From the NCBI RefSeq assembly GCF_004765795.1, contig NZ_SBIV01000002.1, forward strand, positions 1 to 64,000: 64,000 bases of DNA. Direction: 5' to 3'. The notes beneath the pieces are model-generated. The model was not told where the DNA came from, did not search any database, and saw only the letters and a list, made by a program, of their open reading frames with translations. Below, one piece after another: positions 17,151-25,545 of the stretch. A program made the position numbers and the translations under genes. Each line of letters opens with the position of its first letter. The first letter of the stretch is position 1. The DNA comes from Halorussus marinus (lineage in GTDB: Archaea; Halobacteriota; Halobacteria; Halobacteriales; Haladaptataceae).

Positions 17151-19753
17151 ACCGACCCCTCGTCGGCCGAATCCACCGAAACGCTCACCGGTCCGACCTC
17201 GGAGACCCGTCGGTCGCTGTCGTTGCGTCGGTCGAAGTAGTACACCGCCTCCCCGGTGAGATCGTACTCGCCGGGGTCGTTGAACCGGACGTGGACCCGC
17301 AGGGTTTGCTCGTCGCCCGGACCGACCGTGATGTAGTCGGTCCCTTTCCTGCTCACGACTTCCCCGCCCTCGACCGACGAGATAGACGCCCCCTCGGAGG
17401 GAAGTTCGAGACCGAGCTTCGCGTCGAGCGATCGGTTCCGGAGCCTGTTGGTCACCGTGAACGTGACGATGGCCTCGTCGCCGACCGACACGTTCGAGCG
17501 GTGGGAGGTGAACTGGAACGTCGCGCTCTTCTGAACGGTGAGCACGCGCGTGAGGACGCCCGGGACGCCCTCGCCGTCGACGACCTTGAGAGAGACGGTG
17601 TGCTTGCCGACCTCGTCGAACGAGTGTGACACCGTGTTCCCGTCCGCCTCGAACTCGCCGTCGGCGTCGAAGTCCCACTCGTAGCCGGTCACGTTGGCGG
17701 GAGAGCTCCCGGTGAACACGACGTCCATCCCGTCTTTGGGCGTCTCGGGACTCCACTCGAACGACGCCTCCGGCGGGACCGCCGCCCGAACCGTCTTGCG
17801 CTCGCGTACCCGGTTGCCGGTATCGTCCCCGACCGTCAGCGTCACGTTGTGCGTCCCGGGGTCCGAGAACGTCCGCTCGACGGTCCTCCCCCGGAACGTC
17901 CTGCCGTCCTCGAACTTCCAGACGTAGTCGGTGACCCGCCCGTCCGGGTCGCTGGACTCGGCGGCATCGAACCGGACGGCGTTCCCCGTCCCGACCGGGT
18001 TCGAACCGAACGAGAACTCAGCGGTCGGAGGCTCGCTGACGCCGACGGTGCGGGTCGTAGACGCCGTCTTCTCACCGTTGTCCGTGACTTCGAGGCGAAC
18101 GCGGTACGATCCCTTCTCGGAGAACGAAATCGTCGCCGTCTGTCCCGACGCGACGTGGCGGTCGCCGACGTACCACGAGTAGTCGTGGATAGATCCGTCG
18201 GTGTCGTTCGATTCTGACGCGTCGAGTCGAACGTCGAGCCCGTCGTCGGTCGAGACCGTGTAGTCGAACCGGGGCTCGGGAGCGTCGTTCGAGACCGTTA
18301 TCGTCCGGCTCACGGTCCGGGTCTCCTCGCCGTTATCGGTGACTTCGAGCCCGACTGTGTAGGTGCCGGCCGTCTCGAACGCAGTCGAGGCCGTCTGGCC
18401 GGTTGGTTCGCCCCAGCCGCCGTAGTCGCCGTCGCCGTTCGTGTCCCACACGTAGGAGGTGATTTGGCCGTCGGCGTCCGTCGAGCCCGACGCGTCAAGC
18501 GTCACCGTCTCGTCGGGCGCCGGCTCGGACGGCGAGAACGTGAAGTTCGGCTCTGGAGGCTCGTTGGTGACTGTTATCTGCTTGGTTACGGTCGTCGACT
18601 CCTGGCCGTTATCGGTGACTTCGAGCCCGACTGTGTAGGTGCCGGCGGTGTCGAACGCCACCGAAGCCGTCTGGCCGGTGGGCTCGCCGTAGTCGCCGTA
18701 ATCGCCGTCGCCCTCCGTGTCCCACGCGTAGGACGTGATCTGGCCGTCGGCGTCCGTCGAGTCGGTGGCATCGAGCGCTATCTCCTCGTCGGGCGCCGGC
18801 TCGGACGGGGAGAAACTGAAGGTCGCAGTGGGCGCATCGTTCGTCACCGTCACCGACTTGCTGAACGTCTTCGATTTCCCGCCGTTGTCGGTGACTTCGA
18901 GCCCGACGGTGTACGTTCCGGCGGTGTCGAACGACATGGTCGCGGTCTGGCCGGTGGGCTCGCCGTAGTCGCCGTAATCGCCGTCGCCCTCCGTGTCCCA
19001 GTTGTACGACGTGATCCGGCCGTCGGCGTCCGTCGACCCCGACGCGTCCAGCGTCACCGTCTCGTCGGGGACCGGCTCGGATGGCGAGACGCTGAACGAC
19101 GGTTCTGGCGCCTCGTTCGTCACCGTCACCGTCTCCGTCACGGTGTGGGTCTTACCGCCGTTGTCGGTCACTTTCAGCCCAACGGTGTAGGTCCCGTGGC
19201 TATCGAACGTCTTCTCGGCTGTCTGGCCGGTGGGCTCGCCGTAGTCGCCGTAGTCGCCGTCGCCCTCCGTGTCCCACGCGTAGGAGACGATCTCGCCGTC
19301 GGCGTCCGTCGACCCCGACGCGTCGAACGTCACGGTATCCCCCGCGACCGGGTCCGACGGCGTGTAACTGAACGACGCGGTCGGCGCTTCGTTGGTGACC
19401 CGTATCGTCTCGGTGTAGGTGTCGGTATCGCCGCTGTCGTCGGTCACTTTCAGCCCAACGGTGTAGGTCCCGTGGCTATCGAACGTCTTCTCGGCTGTCT
19501 GGCCGGTGGGCTCGCCGTAGTCGCCGTAGTCGCCATCGCCCTCCGTGTCCCACTCGTAAGAGGCGATCTCACCGTCGGCGTCCGTCGATCCCGACGCGTC
19601 GAACGTCACCGTGTCTCCCGCGACCGGATCCGAAGGGGAGTATTCGAACGTCGCAGTCGGTGATTGGCTCGCGCCCGCGAGACCTGCTCCGGAGAGAAGA
19701 AGCACTGCGACCACGACTGCGTACGAACGGCTGTCGAAAGTCATGAATTCCAT
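17054..19753 (-). CDS. Large PKD-repeat surface protein with PGF-CTERM anchor
   Basis: 899-residue exported protein. A signal peptide (YAVVVAVLLLSGAGLAGA) is followed by eight PKD-type beta domains. The first five are near-copies with a 92-residue period, each with an acidic DTEGDGDYGDYGEPTGQT-like insert; repeats six to eight are more diverged. A further ~110-residue beta domain follows, then the archaeosortase tail VPGFGIGSALVALLVAALIG plus RR. It is expected to be cleaved and lipid-anchored at the cell surface, perhaps in adhesion. Two ATGs (19753, 19744) are possible; a TATA box near 19782 favours the first. Confidence 0.88.
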   Translation of the reverse strand: MEFMTFDSRSYAVVVAVLLLSGAGLAGASQSPTATFEYSPSDPVAGDTVTFDASGSTDADGEIASYEWDTEGDGDYGDYGEPTGQTAEKTFDSHGTYTVGLKVTDDSGDTDTYTETIRVTNEAPTASFSYTPSDPVAGDTVTFDASGSTDADGEIVSYAWDTEGDGDYGDYGEPTGQTAEKTFDSHGTYTVGLKVTDNGGKTHTVTETVTVTNEAPEPSFSVSPSEPVPDETVTLDASGSTDADGRITSYNWDTEGDGDYGDYGEPTGQTATMSFDTAGTYTVGLEVTDNGGKSKTFSKSVTVTNDAPTATFSFSPSEPAPDEEIALDATDSTDADGQITSYAWDTEGDGDYGDYGEPTGQTASVAFDTAGTYTVGLEVTDNGQESTTVTKQITVTNEPPEPNFTFSPSEPAPDETVTLDASGSTDADGQITSYVWDTNGDGDYGGWGEPTGQTASTAFETAGTYTVGLEVTDNGEETRTVSRTITVSNDAPEPRFDYTVSTDDGLDVRLDASESNDTDGSIHDYSWYVGDRHVASGQTATISFSEKGSYRVRLEVTDNGEKTASTTRTVGVSEPPTAEFSFGSNPVGTGNAVRFDAAESSDPDGRVTDYVWKFEDGRTFRGRTVERTFSDPGTHNVTLTVGDDTGNRVRERKTVRAAVPPEASFEWSPETPKDGMDVVFTGSSPANVTGYEWDFDADGEFEADGNTVSHSFDEVGKHTVSLKVVDGEGVPGVLTRVLTVQKSATFQFTSHRSNVSVGDEAIVTFTVTNRLRNRSLDAKLGLELPSEGASISSVEGGEVVSRKGTDYITVGPGDEQTLRVHVRFNDPGEYDLTGEAVYYFDRRNDSDRRVSEVGPVSVSVDSADEGSVTSEVPGFGIGSALVALLVAALIGRRSPPAGE
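18350..19735 (-). repeat. Five tandem 276-base repeats coding PKD domains
   Basis: The nucleotide sequence repeats every 276 bases, clearest at the block TCGCCGTAGTCGCC (near 19238 and 19514 and again near 18962). Copies 1 and 2 are the most alike, which suggests recent duplication or gene conversion. Such direct repeats can shrink or grow by recombination. Ends are approximate. Confidence 0.75.
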
Positions 19754-19777
19754 TCGTATGTTGACCGTCAGATGTCG

Positions 19778-19786
19778 GCCTTATAG
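19778..19786 (-). promoter_or_regulatory. TATA box of the PKD protein gene
   Basis: On the minus strand the sequence CTATAAGG is centred about 29 bases before the ATG at 19753. Confidence 0.5.
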
Positions 19787-19870
19787 CTTTCGTTAGACGA
19801 GTAATTACAGATCAAGTATACGTCCGAGAAGTTGGATGAGTGCCCGACTGTGGCCCGACTATTCGTCTTA

Positions 19871-19909
19871 TTGCTAGCTAATGCGCTACAGATTAGATGT
19901 AGTTAGCAA
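19871..19909. promoter_or_regulatory. Inverted repeat upstream of surface-protein gene
   Basis: Arms TTGCTAGCTA (19871-19880) and TAGTTAGCAA (19900-19909) pair with one mismatch over 10 positions, 19 bases apart. The right arm abuts the TATA-like ATATAAG at 19911. Position between two divergent surface-protein genes suggests an operator. Confidence 0.35.
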
Positions 19910-19951
19910 GATATAAGTCGGAATATCCGAGTGGAACGCACGAACTGAGAG

Positions 19952-20722
19952 ATGATACGGAACACGACACGAGTCGTATCTGTCGCTATCGCATTCACGG
20001 TGTTGCTCTCCGCTCTCGCTCTCCCGGTCGGAGCGAGCGGTCTCGCTCTGGCGCAGGACGGCGGCAACGACGCGACTGCTACTGCGACGACGACGGAAAC
20101 GACTACGACGACTGCTACGACAACGACGGCGACTACCTCTTCGACGACGGCGGAGACGACTACGACAGCCACTCCGACGACCGCAGAAACGACCACGACC
20201 GCGGCGTGTGAGCCGGGCAGTTCGGAGCCGAAGCTTTCCCAATCGCGGCTCTACGCCGCCCAGAAGACGGTCGAACCCGGAAGCCCCGGACGCATCGCCG
20301 GTGGCTTCCAGGTCGACCCGACTGCCCAGTGCCCGGTCGTGGTCCACATCACGATGTCGGTCCCTAGCGGAATGTCCATCGAGGGATCGTCGGACATCGC
20401 CAGCGCCGGTGCGGGGATGGTCACCGCGAAGTTTACCGTTCGCCCCGGCGCGAACGTCAAGGACATCGCCGCGAACGTGTACAGCCAGAACACCGGTCAG
20501 CGAACCGTCACCGCCGACATCCAGTACTGGCCGGAAGGCCACCAGGAGATGGCCCGCGAGATCGACGGGCTGAGATTCACCTACGACGTGAAAGAGCCAG
20601 CGACGCCCACGCAGACGGGGTCGGAAGACGGTGAGGGCCTCCAGATCTCCACGCCCGGCTTCGGTGTGATCGCGACGCTCGGTGCGCTCGTCTGTGCGTT
20701 CGCGCTTCTCCGGCGCGAGTAA
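19952..20722 (+). CDS. Secreted PGF-CTERM protein with Thr-rich linker
   Basis: 256 residues: signal peptide to about residue 36 (SVAIAFTVLLSALALPVGAS), then a ~50-residue linker made almost only of Thr, Ala and Glu, a likely O-glycosylation region. A ~130-residue globular domain with two Cys (ACEPG and AQCPV), possibly a disulfide, follows. The C-terminus STPGFGVIATLGALVCAFAL plus RR is a PGF-CTERM anchor. No enzyme motif; a surface layer or adhesion role is only a guess. Divergent from the PKD protein. Confidence 0.85.
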   Translation: MIRNTTRVVSVAIAFTVLLSALALPVGASGLALAQDGGNDATATATTTETTTTTATTTTATTSSTTAETTTTATPTTAETTTTAACEPGSSEPKLSQSRLYAAQKTVEPGSPGRIAGGFQVDPTAQCPVVVHITMSVPSGMSIEGSSDIASAGAGMVTAKFTVRPGANVKDIAANVYSQNTGQRTVTADIQYWPEGHQEMAREIDGLRFTYDVKEPATPTQTGSEDGEGLQISTPGFGVIATLGALVCAFALLRRE

Positions 20723-20760
20723 CTCCTTCTTCGTCCGATTTCGAGAACGCGTCGGATCGG

Positions 20761-21432
20761 TCACCGACCGACGGTCGGGCGCCACACCAACAGCCCGACG
20801 GTGACGGCGAACGCGACGGTCCCGAGCAGGTACGACCACTCGCTGGCGGCCGCCGCGACAGCCGTGCCGCTGCCCGCCACCGCGCCCGCGACGCTCGCGA
20901 GGACGGGCCACGTACAGCTCACGCACGAGACCAGCCCGAGCAGACCGGAGACGGCCGACCCGGCGGCGTCGAGGACCGACGCGTACACCAGATACGCAAG
21001 CGTCAGGTAGCCGACGACCTTGTACGGCATCAGAGTGAGCTGGACCGCCGTCCCGCTGTAGACGAGCGCCGGCCCCCAGCCGGGCGGGAGCCACGCCACC
21101 CGCCAGCCGAGCGCGTGGTCGACCCCGACCCCCGGCGAGACAAGCCCGCCGACCGACGCCAGCACGAGCAGGTAGCCCGCACCGATCGCCGCCCCGACGT
21201 ACCGGGCGCGACTCGATTCGGCGACGAGGTCGGTTCGGCCCACCGCCAGCGCGCTGAGGTTGATCCAGACGAACGGGTAGACGAGGTAGCGCCACTCGGT
21301 GACGGTCACGTCCGCGACGAGGAGGTACGCGGCGGTCAGGATGATTTCGGTGTTGACGACGAGTCCGGCCCACAGCAACGCGTCCCGGTCGGGGGTCAGC
21401 CCCGCGAGGTCGAGATCGAGGGTGCGGCTCAT
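20761..21432 (-). CDS. Membrane protein with intramembrane CxxC next to ctaB
   Basis: 223-residue polytopic protein with six or seven hydrophobic segments. An unusual SCVSCTWPV motif sits in a hydrophobic segment around residue 173. That CxxC-TWP pattern recalls thiol/disulfide or copper-handling membrane proteins, so a role in oxidase maturation is plausible given that it starts 2 bases after the heme synthase gene. Family name not certain (I recall a haloarchaeal DUF here). Start at MSRTLDLDL. Confidence 0.75.
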   Translation of the reverse strand: MSRTLDLDLAGLTPDRDALLWAGLVVNTEIILTAAYLLVADVTVTEWRYLVYPFVWINLSALAVGRTDLVAESSRARYVGAAIGAGYLLVLASVGGLVSPGVGVDHALGWRVAWLPPGWGPALVYSGTAVQLTLMPYKVVGYLTLAYLVYASVLDAAGSAVSGLLGLVSCVSCTWPVLASVAGAVAGSGTAVAAAASEWSYLLGTVAFAVTVGLLVWRPTVGR

Positions 21433-21434
21433 AG

Positions 21435-22844
21435 TCAGAGGACCAGCGCGTCGGCGACGACCGCGAGCAACAATGCGCCGAGGTAGGCGTTCGAAGCGTG
21501 GAACGACCGGAACGCCGCCCGCTCGGTGCGCTCGTAGTGGAGGCGGACCACCGCCCAGAGGAAGAGGGCGCCGAACGCCACGCTGGTCGCGGCGTAGAGC
21601 CACCCCAGCGTCGTGACCGTCGAGAGCACGCCGGCCGCGAGCAGGGTCGCGCCGAGGTACAGCAGGATGTGCTTGCGGGTAACCGCCTCGCCGCGCACCA
21701 CCGGCATCATCGGGAAGCCCCCGCGGGCGTAGTCGTCCTTGTACGCCAGCGCGAGGTTGTAGAAGTGGGCGGGCGTCCATAGGAAGATGACCCCCGCGAG
21801 CACGAGCGCTGGGACCCCGACGTCGCCCGTCACGGCGGCCCAACCGATCAGGGCCGGAAGCGCGCCCGCGAACCCACCGATGACCGTGTTCTGGACCGTG
21901 TTGGGCTTGAGGATGAGGGTGTAGACGACGCTGTAAAAGACGATGGCGAACAGACCCAGCACCGCCGCCAGGAGGTTCACCGAGAGGAACGCGACCAGCG
22001 AGAGCGCGGCCAACAGCAGGCCGAACGCCACGGCGTTGCGCACCGGGATCCGGCTCGTGGCGGCCGGGCGGTCGGCGGTCCGGTTCATCTTCCGGTCGAC
22101 GTCCCGTTCGAGGACGTGGTTGAACGTGCCCGACGCCCCGATCGAGAGCACGCCGCCTGCGAGCGTCGCCACCACCGTTTCGACCCGAAGCGCGGGGCCG
22201 GCCGCGAGCGCCATGCCGGCCGACGCGACCAGACAGAGCAGCCACATCAGCCGGGGCTTCATCAGCCGGAAGTACGCGCCGACTGTCCGCCGAGCGCGTG
22301 CGAGCGCGGACGTGGGCGTCTCGCGGGGCTGGGTCGGGGCGTCGCTGGCCGGCGCCACCTCGTCGGGGTCCTCGACGCCGCGGGGCTCGTCGTGGGTCTC
22401 GGGTTCGAGCGTCCACGCGAGCGCGAGCACGACGCCCGAGAAGATTCCCATCCCGACGAGCAGGTGGAGCCCCGACAGCAACGCCGGGGTGGCGGTCGTC
22501 GCCGCGAGCGCGCCCATCCCGATCTGGACCGGGTAGAGCGCGGTCGCGATGCCGACGCCGAGTTTGACGCGACGCGAGACGTCCGAGCGGCGCAGGCCGA
22601 CGACCGCGGTGGCCGCTAGCAACAAGCCGACGCCGAGCGCGGCGACCCGGTGCCCCCACGCGATCGCGAGCTGGGGATCGCCGAGCGGGACGACCCACTG
22701 GCCGTGACACGCGGGCCACGTCGGACACGCCGCGGCGGCGTCGGTCAGCGCGGTCGTCGCGCCGACGACCACCAAGAGGTAGACGCCGATCGCGGTCGCT
22801 GCGAGCAGCGAGACGAGCCGGCGGGGAGAGCCTTGTTCGGTCAC
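21435..22844 (-). CDS. ctaB: Fused CtaA-like/protoheme IX farnesyltransferase (heme O synthase)
   Basis: 469 residues in two parts. Residues ~1-150 are a CtaA (heme A synthase)-like half with four membrane segments, the paired Cys CPTWPACHG and His in WGHRVAA and LHLLVG. After a charged Pro/Glu linker (~150-185) comes a complete CtaB domain. Its polyprenyl-binding motif is NHVLERDVDRKMNRTADRP, and the second motif is YKDDYARGGFPMMPVV. It attaches a farnesyl-type chain to heme b to make heme O. One polypeptide may thus carry heme A/O synthesis; only half a CtaA is present. Divergent from coxB. Confidence 0.92.
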   Translation of the reverse strand: MTEQGSPRRLVSLLAATAIGVYLLVVVGATTALTDAAAACPTWPACHGQWVVPLGDPQLAIAWGHRVAALGVGLLLAATAVVGLRRSDVSRRVKLGVGIATALYPVQIGMGALAATTATPALLSGLHLLVGMGIFSGVVLALAWTLEPETHDEPRGVEDPDEVAPASDAPTQPRETPTSALARARRTVGAYFRLMKPRLMWLLCLVASAGMALAAGPALRVETVVATLAGGVLSIGASGTFNHVLERDVDRKMNRTADRPAATSRIPVRNAVAFGLLLAALSLVAFLSVNLLAAVLGLFAIVFYSVVYTLILKPNTVQNTVIGGFAGALPALIGWAAVTGDVGVPALVLAGVIFLWTPAHFYNLALAYKDDYARGGFPMMPVVRGEAVTRKHILLYLGATLLAAGVLSTVTTLGWLYAATSVAFGALFLWAVVRLHYERTERAAFRSFHASNAYLGALLLAVVADALVL

Positions 22845-22926
22845 GCGAATCCTTGGTCGTATCTTCCGTCTCGTCGTATTTAGTAGAACCGAAATCGGGG
22901 CCGGACGGCCGCCAAGTCAGTAGGTA

Positions 22927-22932
22927 TTTATG
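22927..22932 (+). promoter_or_regulatory. TATA box of coxB
   Basis: TTTATG centred 28 bases before the coxB ATG, in the 113-base divergent spacer with ctaB. Confidence 0.5.
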
Positions 22933-22957
22933 GAAATCGTCCTAAGTTGGACCCAGT

Positions 22958-23656
22958 ATGAAAGCCAAGCGGACAGCGCTCACAACGCTGCTGGGCGTCG
23001 GGGTGCTCGCCCTGTTCGCCGATCCGGTCCTCGCTCAGGGGTACGACTCCACGACCGAGGAGCTGATCCGGTCGCTCAACACCCAGTTGCTGTTCATGGC
23101 GATCCCCATCACGGTACTCGTCGAGGGGATCCTCATCTACACGGTGTTGAAGTACCGCAACAACGACGATCCCCAGCCCACCAAGGAGAACCGTCGGCTC
23201 GAGATCTCGTGGACCATCGCGACCGCGCTGGTGTTGCTGGTCGTCGGCTACGCCTCCTACGGCGTGATGGCCAACGACTACGTCTCGAACACGGGGGACC
23301 TCGAAGCACAGGGCGACGCGGTCGAGATCGAAGTCGTCGGCGAGAAGTACCTCTGGACGTACAACTACGAGGGCGAGAACGTCTCGACGACCGGGACGAT
23401 GGTCGTCCCGAACAACACCGACCTGTATCTCCGGATCACCTCCTCGGACTGGATACACGCGTTCCACGTCCCGGAACTCGGGCTGAAGCAAGACGCCATG
23501 CCGGGCACGCACAACACACTCAAGACGAAGGTGACCAGCGAGGGGACCTACCAGCTCTACTGTGCGGAGTACTGTGGCGTCGGTCACTCCCAGATGCTTG
23601 GCGAGGTCGAAGTCGTCTCCCAAGAAGAGTACGAGGAGTGGCTCGACGAGCAGTAG
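22958..23656 (+). CDS. coxB: Cytochrome c oxidase subunit II
   Basis: 232-residue membrane-anchored subunit that takes electrons through the binuclear CuA site. Signal-like N-terminus ending ADPVLAQG, two membrane helices (LLFMAIPITVLVEGILIYTV and TIATALVLLVVGYASYG), then a cupredoxin domain. CuA ligands are visible: His in WIHAFHVPELG and the CAEYCGVGHSQM loop (two Cys, Glu, His, Met). It presumably accepts electrons from halocyanin. No subunit I gene follows. Confidence 0.94.
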   Translation: MKAKRTALTTLLGVGVLALFADPVLAQGYDSTTEELIRSLNTQLLFMAIPITVLVEGILIYTVLKYRNNDDPQPTKENRRLEISWTIATALVLLVVGYASYGVMANDYVSNTGDLEAQGDAVEIEVVGEKYLWTYNYEGENVSTTGTMVVPNNTDLYLRITSSDWIHAFHVPELGLKQDAMPGTHNTLKTKVTSEGTYQLYCAEYCGVGHSQMLGEVEVVSQEEYEEWLDEQ

Positions 23657-23828
23657 CGCGGTTCTGACAGCGTCTCTGCGGTCGCCGATTCTTCCGTTGC
23701 CGTACCCGTTCGACCATGACACCCGAGCGTGCGGACTCTTGTGTACGGCGACTGTCCCGTGACGGCGAGCCGAGGGCTCGCGACGCGTCGAAACGACTCC
23801 TCAATGGTGGCCGGGTCGCCGACCCCGT

Positions 23829-24488
23829 TCAGACCGCGCAGATGTCGTGGAGGTCTTCGAGCGAGTCGATGTCCCACGTCGGCCAGACGTTGAGGTACCA
23901 GTCGTCGCGGTGGGGTCGGCGGATGAACGCCGAGTCGATGCCCGCGTTCTCGGCGGCCCGGATGTCCGACTCGTTGTCGCCGACGAACAGGACCGAGTCG
24001 CCGTCGATGTCGGCGAGCGCCTTGTCGATGTAGTGGGGGTCGGGCTTGCACCGCCGGAGGCTCTCGACGATGGGCTCGCGGCCGTACGCCGTGTCGAAGA
24101 TATCCGAGACCCCGAAGTGGTCGAGGACGAAGTCGACGGTCTCCTGTTGGTTCGAGCTCACGATCCCCATCGGGACGTCGAGGTCCCGGAGAGTATCGAG
24201 GTCGTCGTAGAGGGTCTTTCGGCCCGCGCGGATCTCCTCTTGCTGGGCGCGCGAGAGCATCCGGTCGCGCTCGGCGAAGAACTCGGCGGCGTCGAGCCCG
24301 TACTCGGCGCAGACGTCGGCGACCTCGTTGGGGGTGGTTCCGACGGTCACGCCCTCGACGTGATCGGGGTCGGGATCGGCGATATCGAACTGTGCAAAGG
24401 TGTCCTGCACGGCCTCGCGGAGAACGTCGTAGCTCGTCCGGCCGACAAGGACACCGTCGTTGTCGAACACGACGGCGTCGTAGTGCAT
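23829..24488 (-). CDS. HAD-superfamily hydrolase
   Basis: 219-residue haloacid-dehalogenase phosphatase. Motif I FDNDGVL with both Asp, motif II Ser in IVSSNQQ, motif III Lys in CKPDPHYI, motif IV GDNESDIRAAENAG, and an alpha-helical cap between residues 15 and 80. Resembles phosphoglycolate phosphatase-type enzymes, but the substrate cannot be assigned. Start at MHYDAVVF, with TATA-like CTTATC about 25 bases upstream. Sits between the oxidase II and III genes without obvious link. Confidence 0.88.
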   Translation of the reverse strand: MHYDAVVFDNDGVLVGRTSYDVLREAVQDTFAQFDIADPDPDHVEGVTVGTTPNEVADVCAEYGLDAAEFFAERDRMLSRAQQEEIRAGRKTLYDDLDTLRDLDVPMGIVSSNQQETVDFVLDHFGVSDIFDTAYGREPIVESLRRCKPDPHYIDKALADIDGDSVLFVGDNESDIRAAENAGIDSAFIRRPHRDDWYLNVWPTWDIDSLEDLHDICAV

Positions 24489-24589
24489 AGCGGATATGGG
24501 TGGTTCGCACTGATAAGCGTTTCCTGAACGCCGCGGCGGTCCCGGTCGCGAAAGCGACTGTGTTCGCGAGGTGAAAAGAGTGGGGCGTC

Positions 24590-25450
24590 TCAGAGCGTGA
24601 TCGCCGCGCCGGCGTACAGCACGACCACGAGGAAGATCCACACCGCGTCGACGAAGTGCCAGTACATCGAGACCGTCGACACCGAGACGTGGCGGTCGGC
24701 GGTGTACTGTCCGTACAGCCCCCGGACGAACACGATACCGATGAGCACCGCGCCAAGCGAGACGTGGAGGCCGTGGAGCCCCGTCAGCCCGAAGAAGGCG
24801 CTACTGTAGATGCCCGAGGTGAGATTGAACCCCTCGTGGACGATGAACTCGTAGTACTCGTATATCTGGCCGCCGATGAACACCACGCCGAGCAGGAGCG
24901 TCGCCCCGATGCCGACGACGAAGTTCTGCCGGTTGCCCTTCCGGAGTTCGACGTGGCCCCAGTGGAGCGTGATACTCGAAAGCACCAGCAGGGCGGTGTT
25001 AGCGAGCACCAGCGAGCTGAGCAACGGCGGGAGCTCGGCGCCCGTCGGGGGCCAGGTCCCCGCACGGATGAAGAAAAAGTACACGAACCCCGCCCCGAAC
25101 GTCGCCAGCTCGGAGCCGAGGAACAGTATCATCCCCCATCGCAGTGAGCTGCCATCGCCGTGGCCGCCGCCGCTCCAGAAGGCCTTGACGAACGCGTGGT
25201 ACACCCAGCCGTACAGCCCGACGAGGAACAGACCGACCGACCCCACGAACACCACCGAACCGTAGATGGCGTCGACGATCGGCTCCTCGCCCTGCGCGAG
25301 TACGAACAGCGCCGCGCCGATGTAGACGCCACCGGCGCCCAGCGCCGCGATGAACGGCCACCAACTGGCCTCGCCGAACCCGCGGGGCCAGTCCTCGACC
25401 GCCGGGAGGTGATGGCCGTGCTCTTCCGTTGAATCGTCCGCTACTGTCAT
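24590..25450 (-). CDS. coxC: Cytochrome c oxidase subunit III
   Basis: 286-residue seven-helix membrane subunit. Family marks are the N-terminal WPRGFGEASWWPF, GMILFLGSELATFGAGFVYF with the conserved Glu in helix III, FIRAGTWPPTG, TGLHGLHVSLGAVLIG and YWHFVDAVWIFLVV. The first ~20 residues are acidic with a His cluster (EEHGHHLP). The gene stands alone; subunit I is not in this window. Confidence 0.94.
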   Translation of the reverse strand: MTVADDSTEEHGHHLPAVEDWPRGFGEASWWPFIAALGAGGVYIGAALFVLAQGEEPIVDAIYGSVVFVGSVGLFLVGLYGWVYHAFVKAFWSGGGHGDGSSLRWGMILFLGSELATFGAGFVYFFFIRAGTWPPTGAELPPLLSSLVLANTALLVLSSITLHWGHVELRKGNRQNFVVGIGATLLLGVVFIGGQIYEYYEFIVHEGFNLTSGIYSSAFFGLTGLHGLHVSLGAVLIGIVFVRGLYGQYTADRHVSVSTVSMYWHFVDAVWIFLVVVLYAGAAITL

Positions 25451-25545
25451 ATCGGTGGTTTGCGCGTCGAATAGTAAAAAGCCACCTGAACGCGTCCGCC
25501 CTGCCGGAGCCGACCGGCCGGGAGCGACCGCCGCGTCGGACGACC

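Noticed and set aside
18464-19663. 400-residue plus-strand frame over the PKD gene
   Set aside because: Antisense artefact of repeated GC-rich DNA; the minus-strand product has signal peptide, PKD domains and sorting tail.
20071-20211. ACGACG-type short tandem repeat as a CRISPR or microsatellite locus
   Set aside because: It codes the Thr-rich linker of the secreted protein and has no spacer structure; no CRISPR array was seen anywhere.
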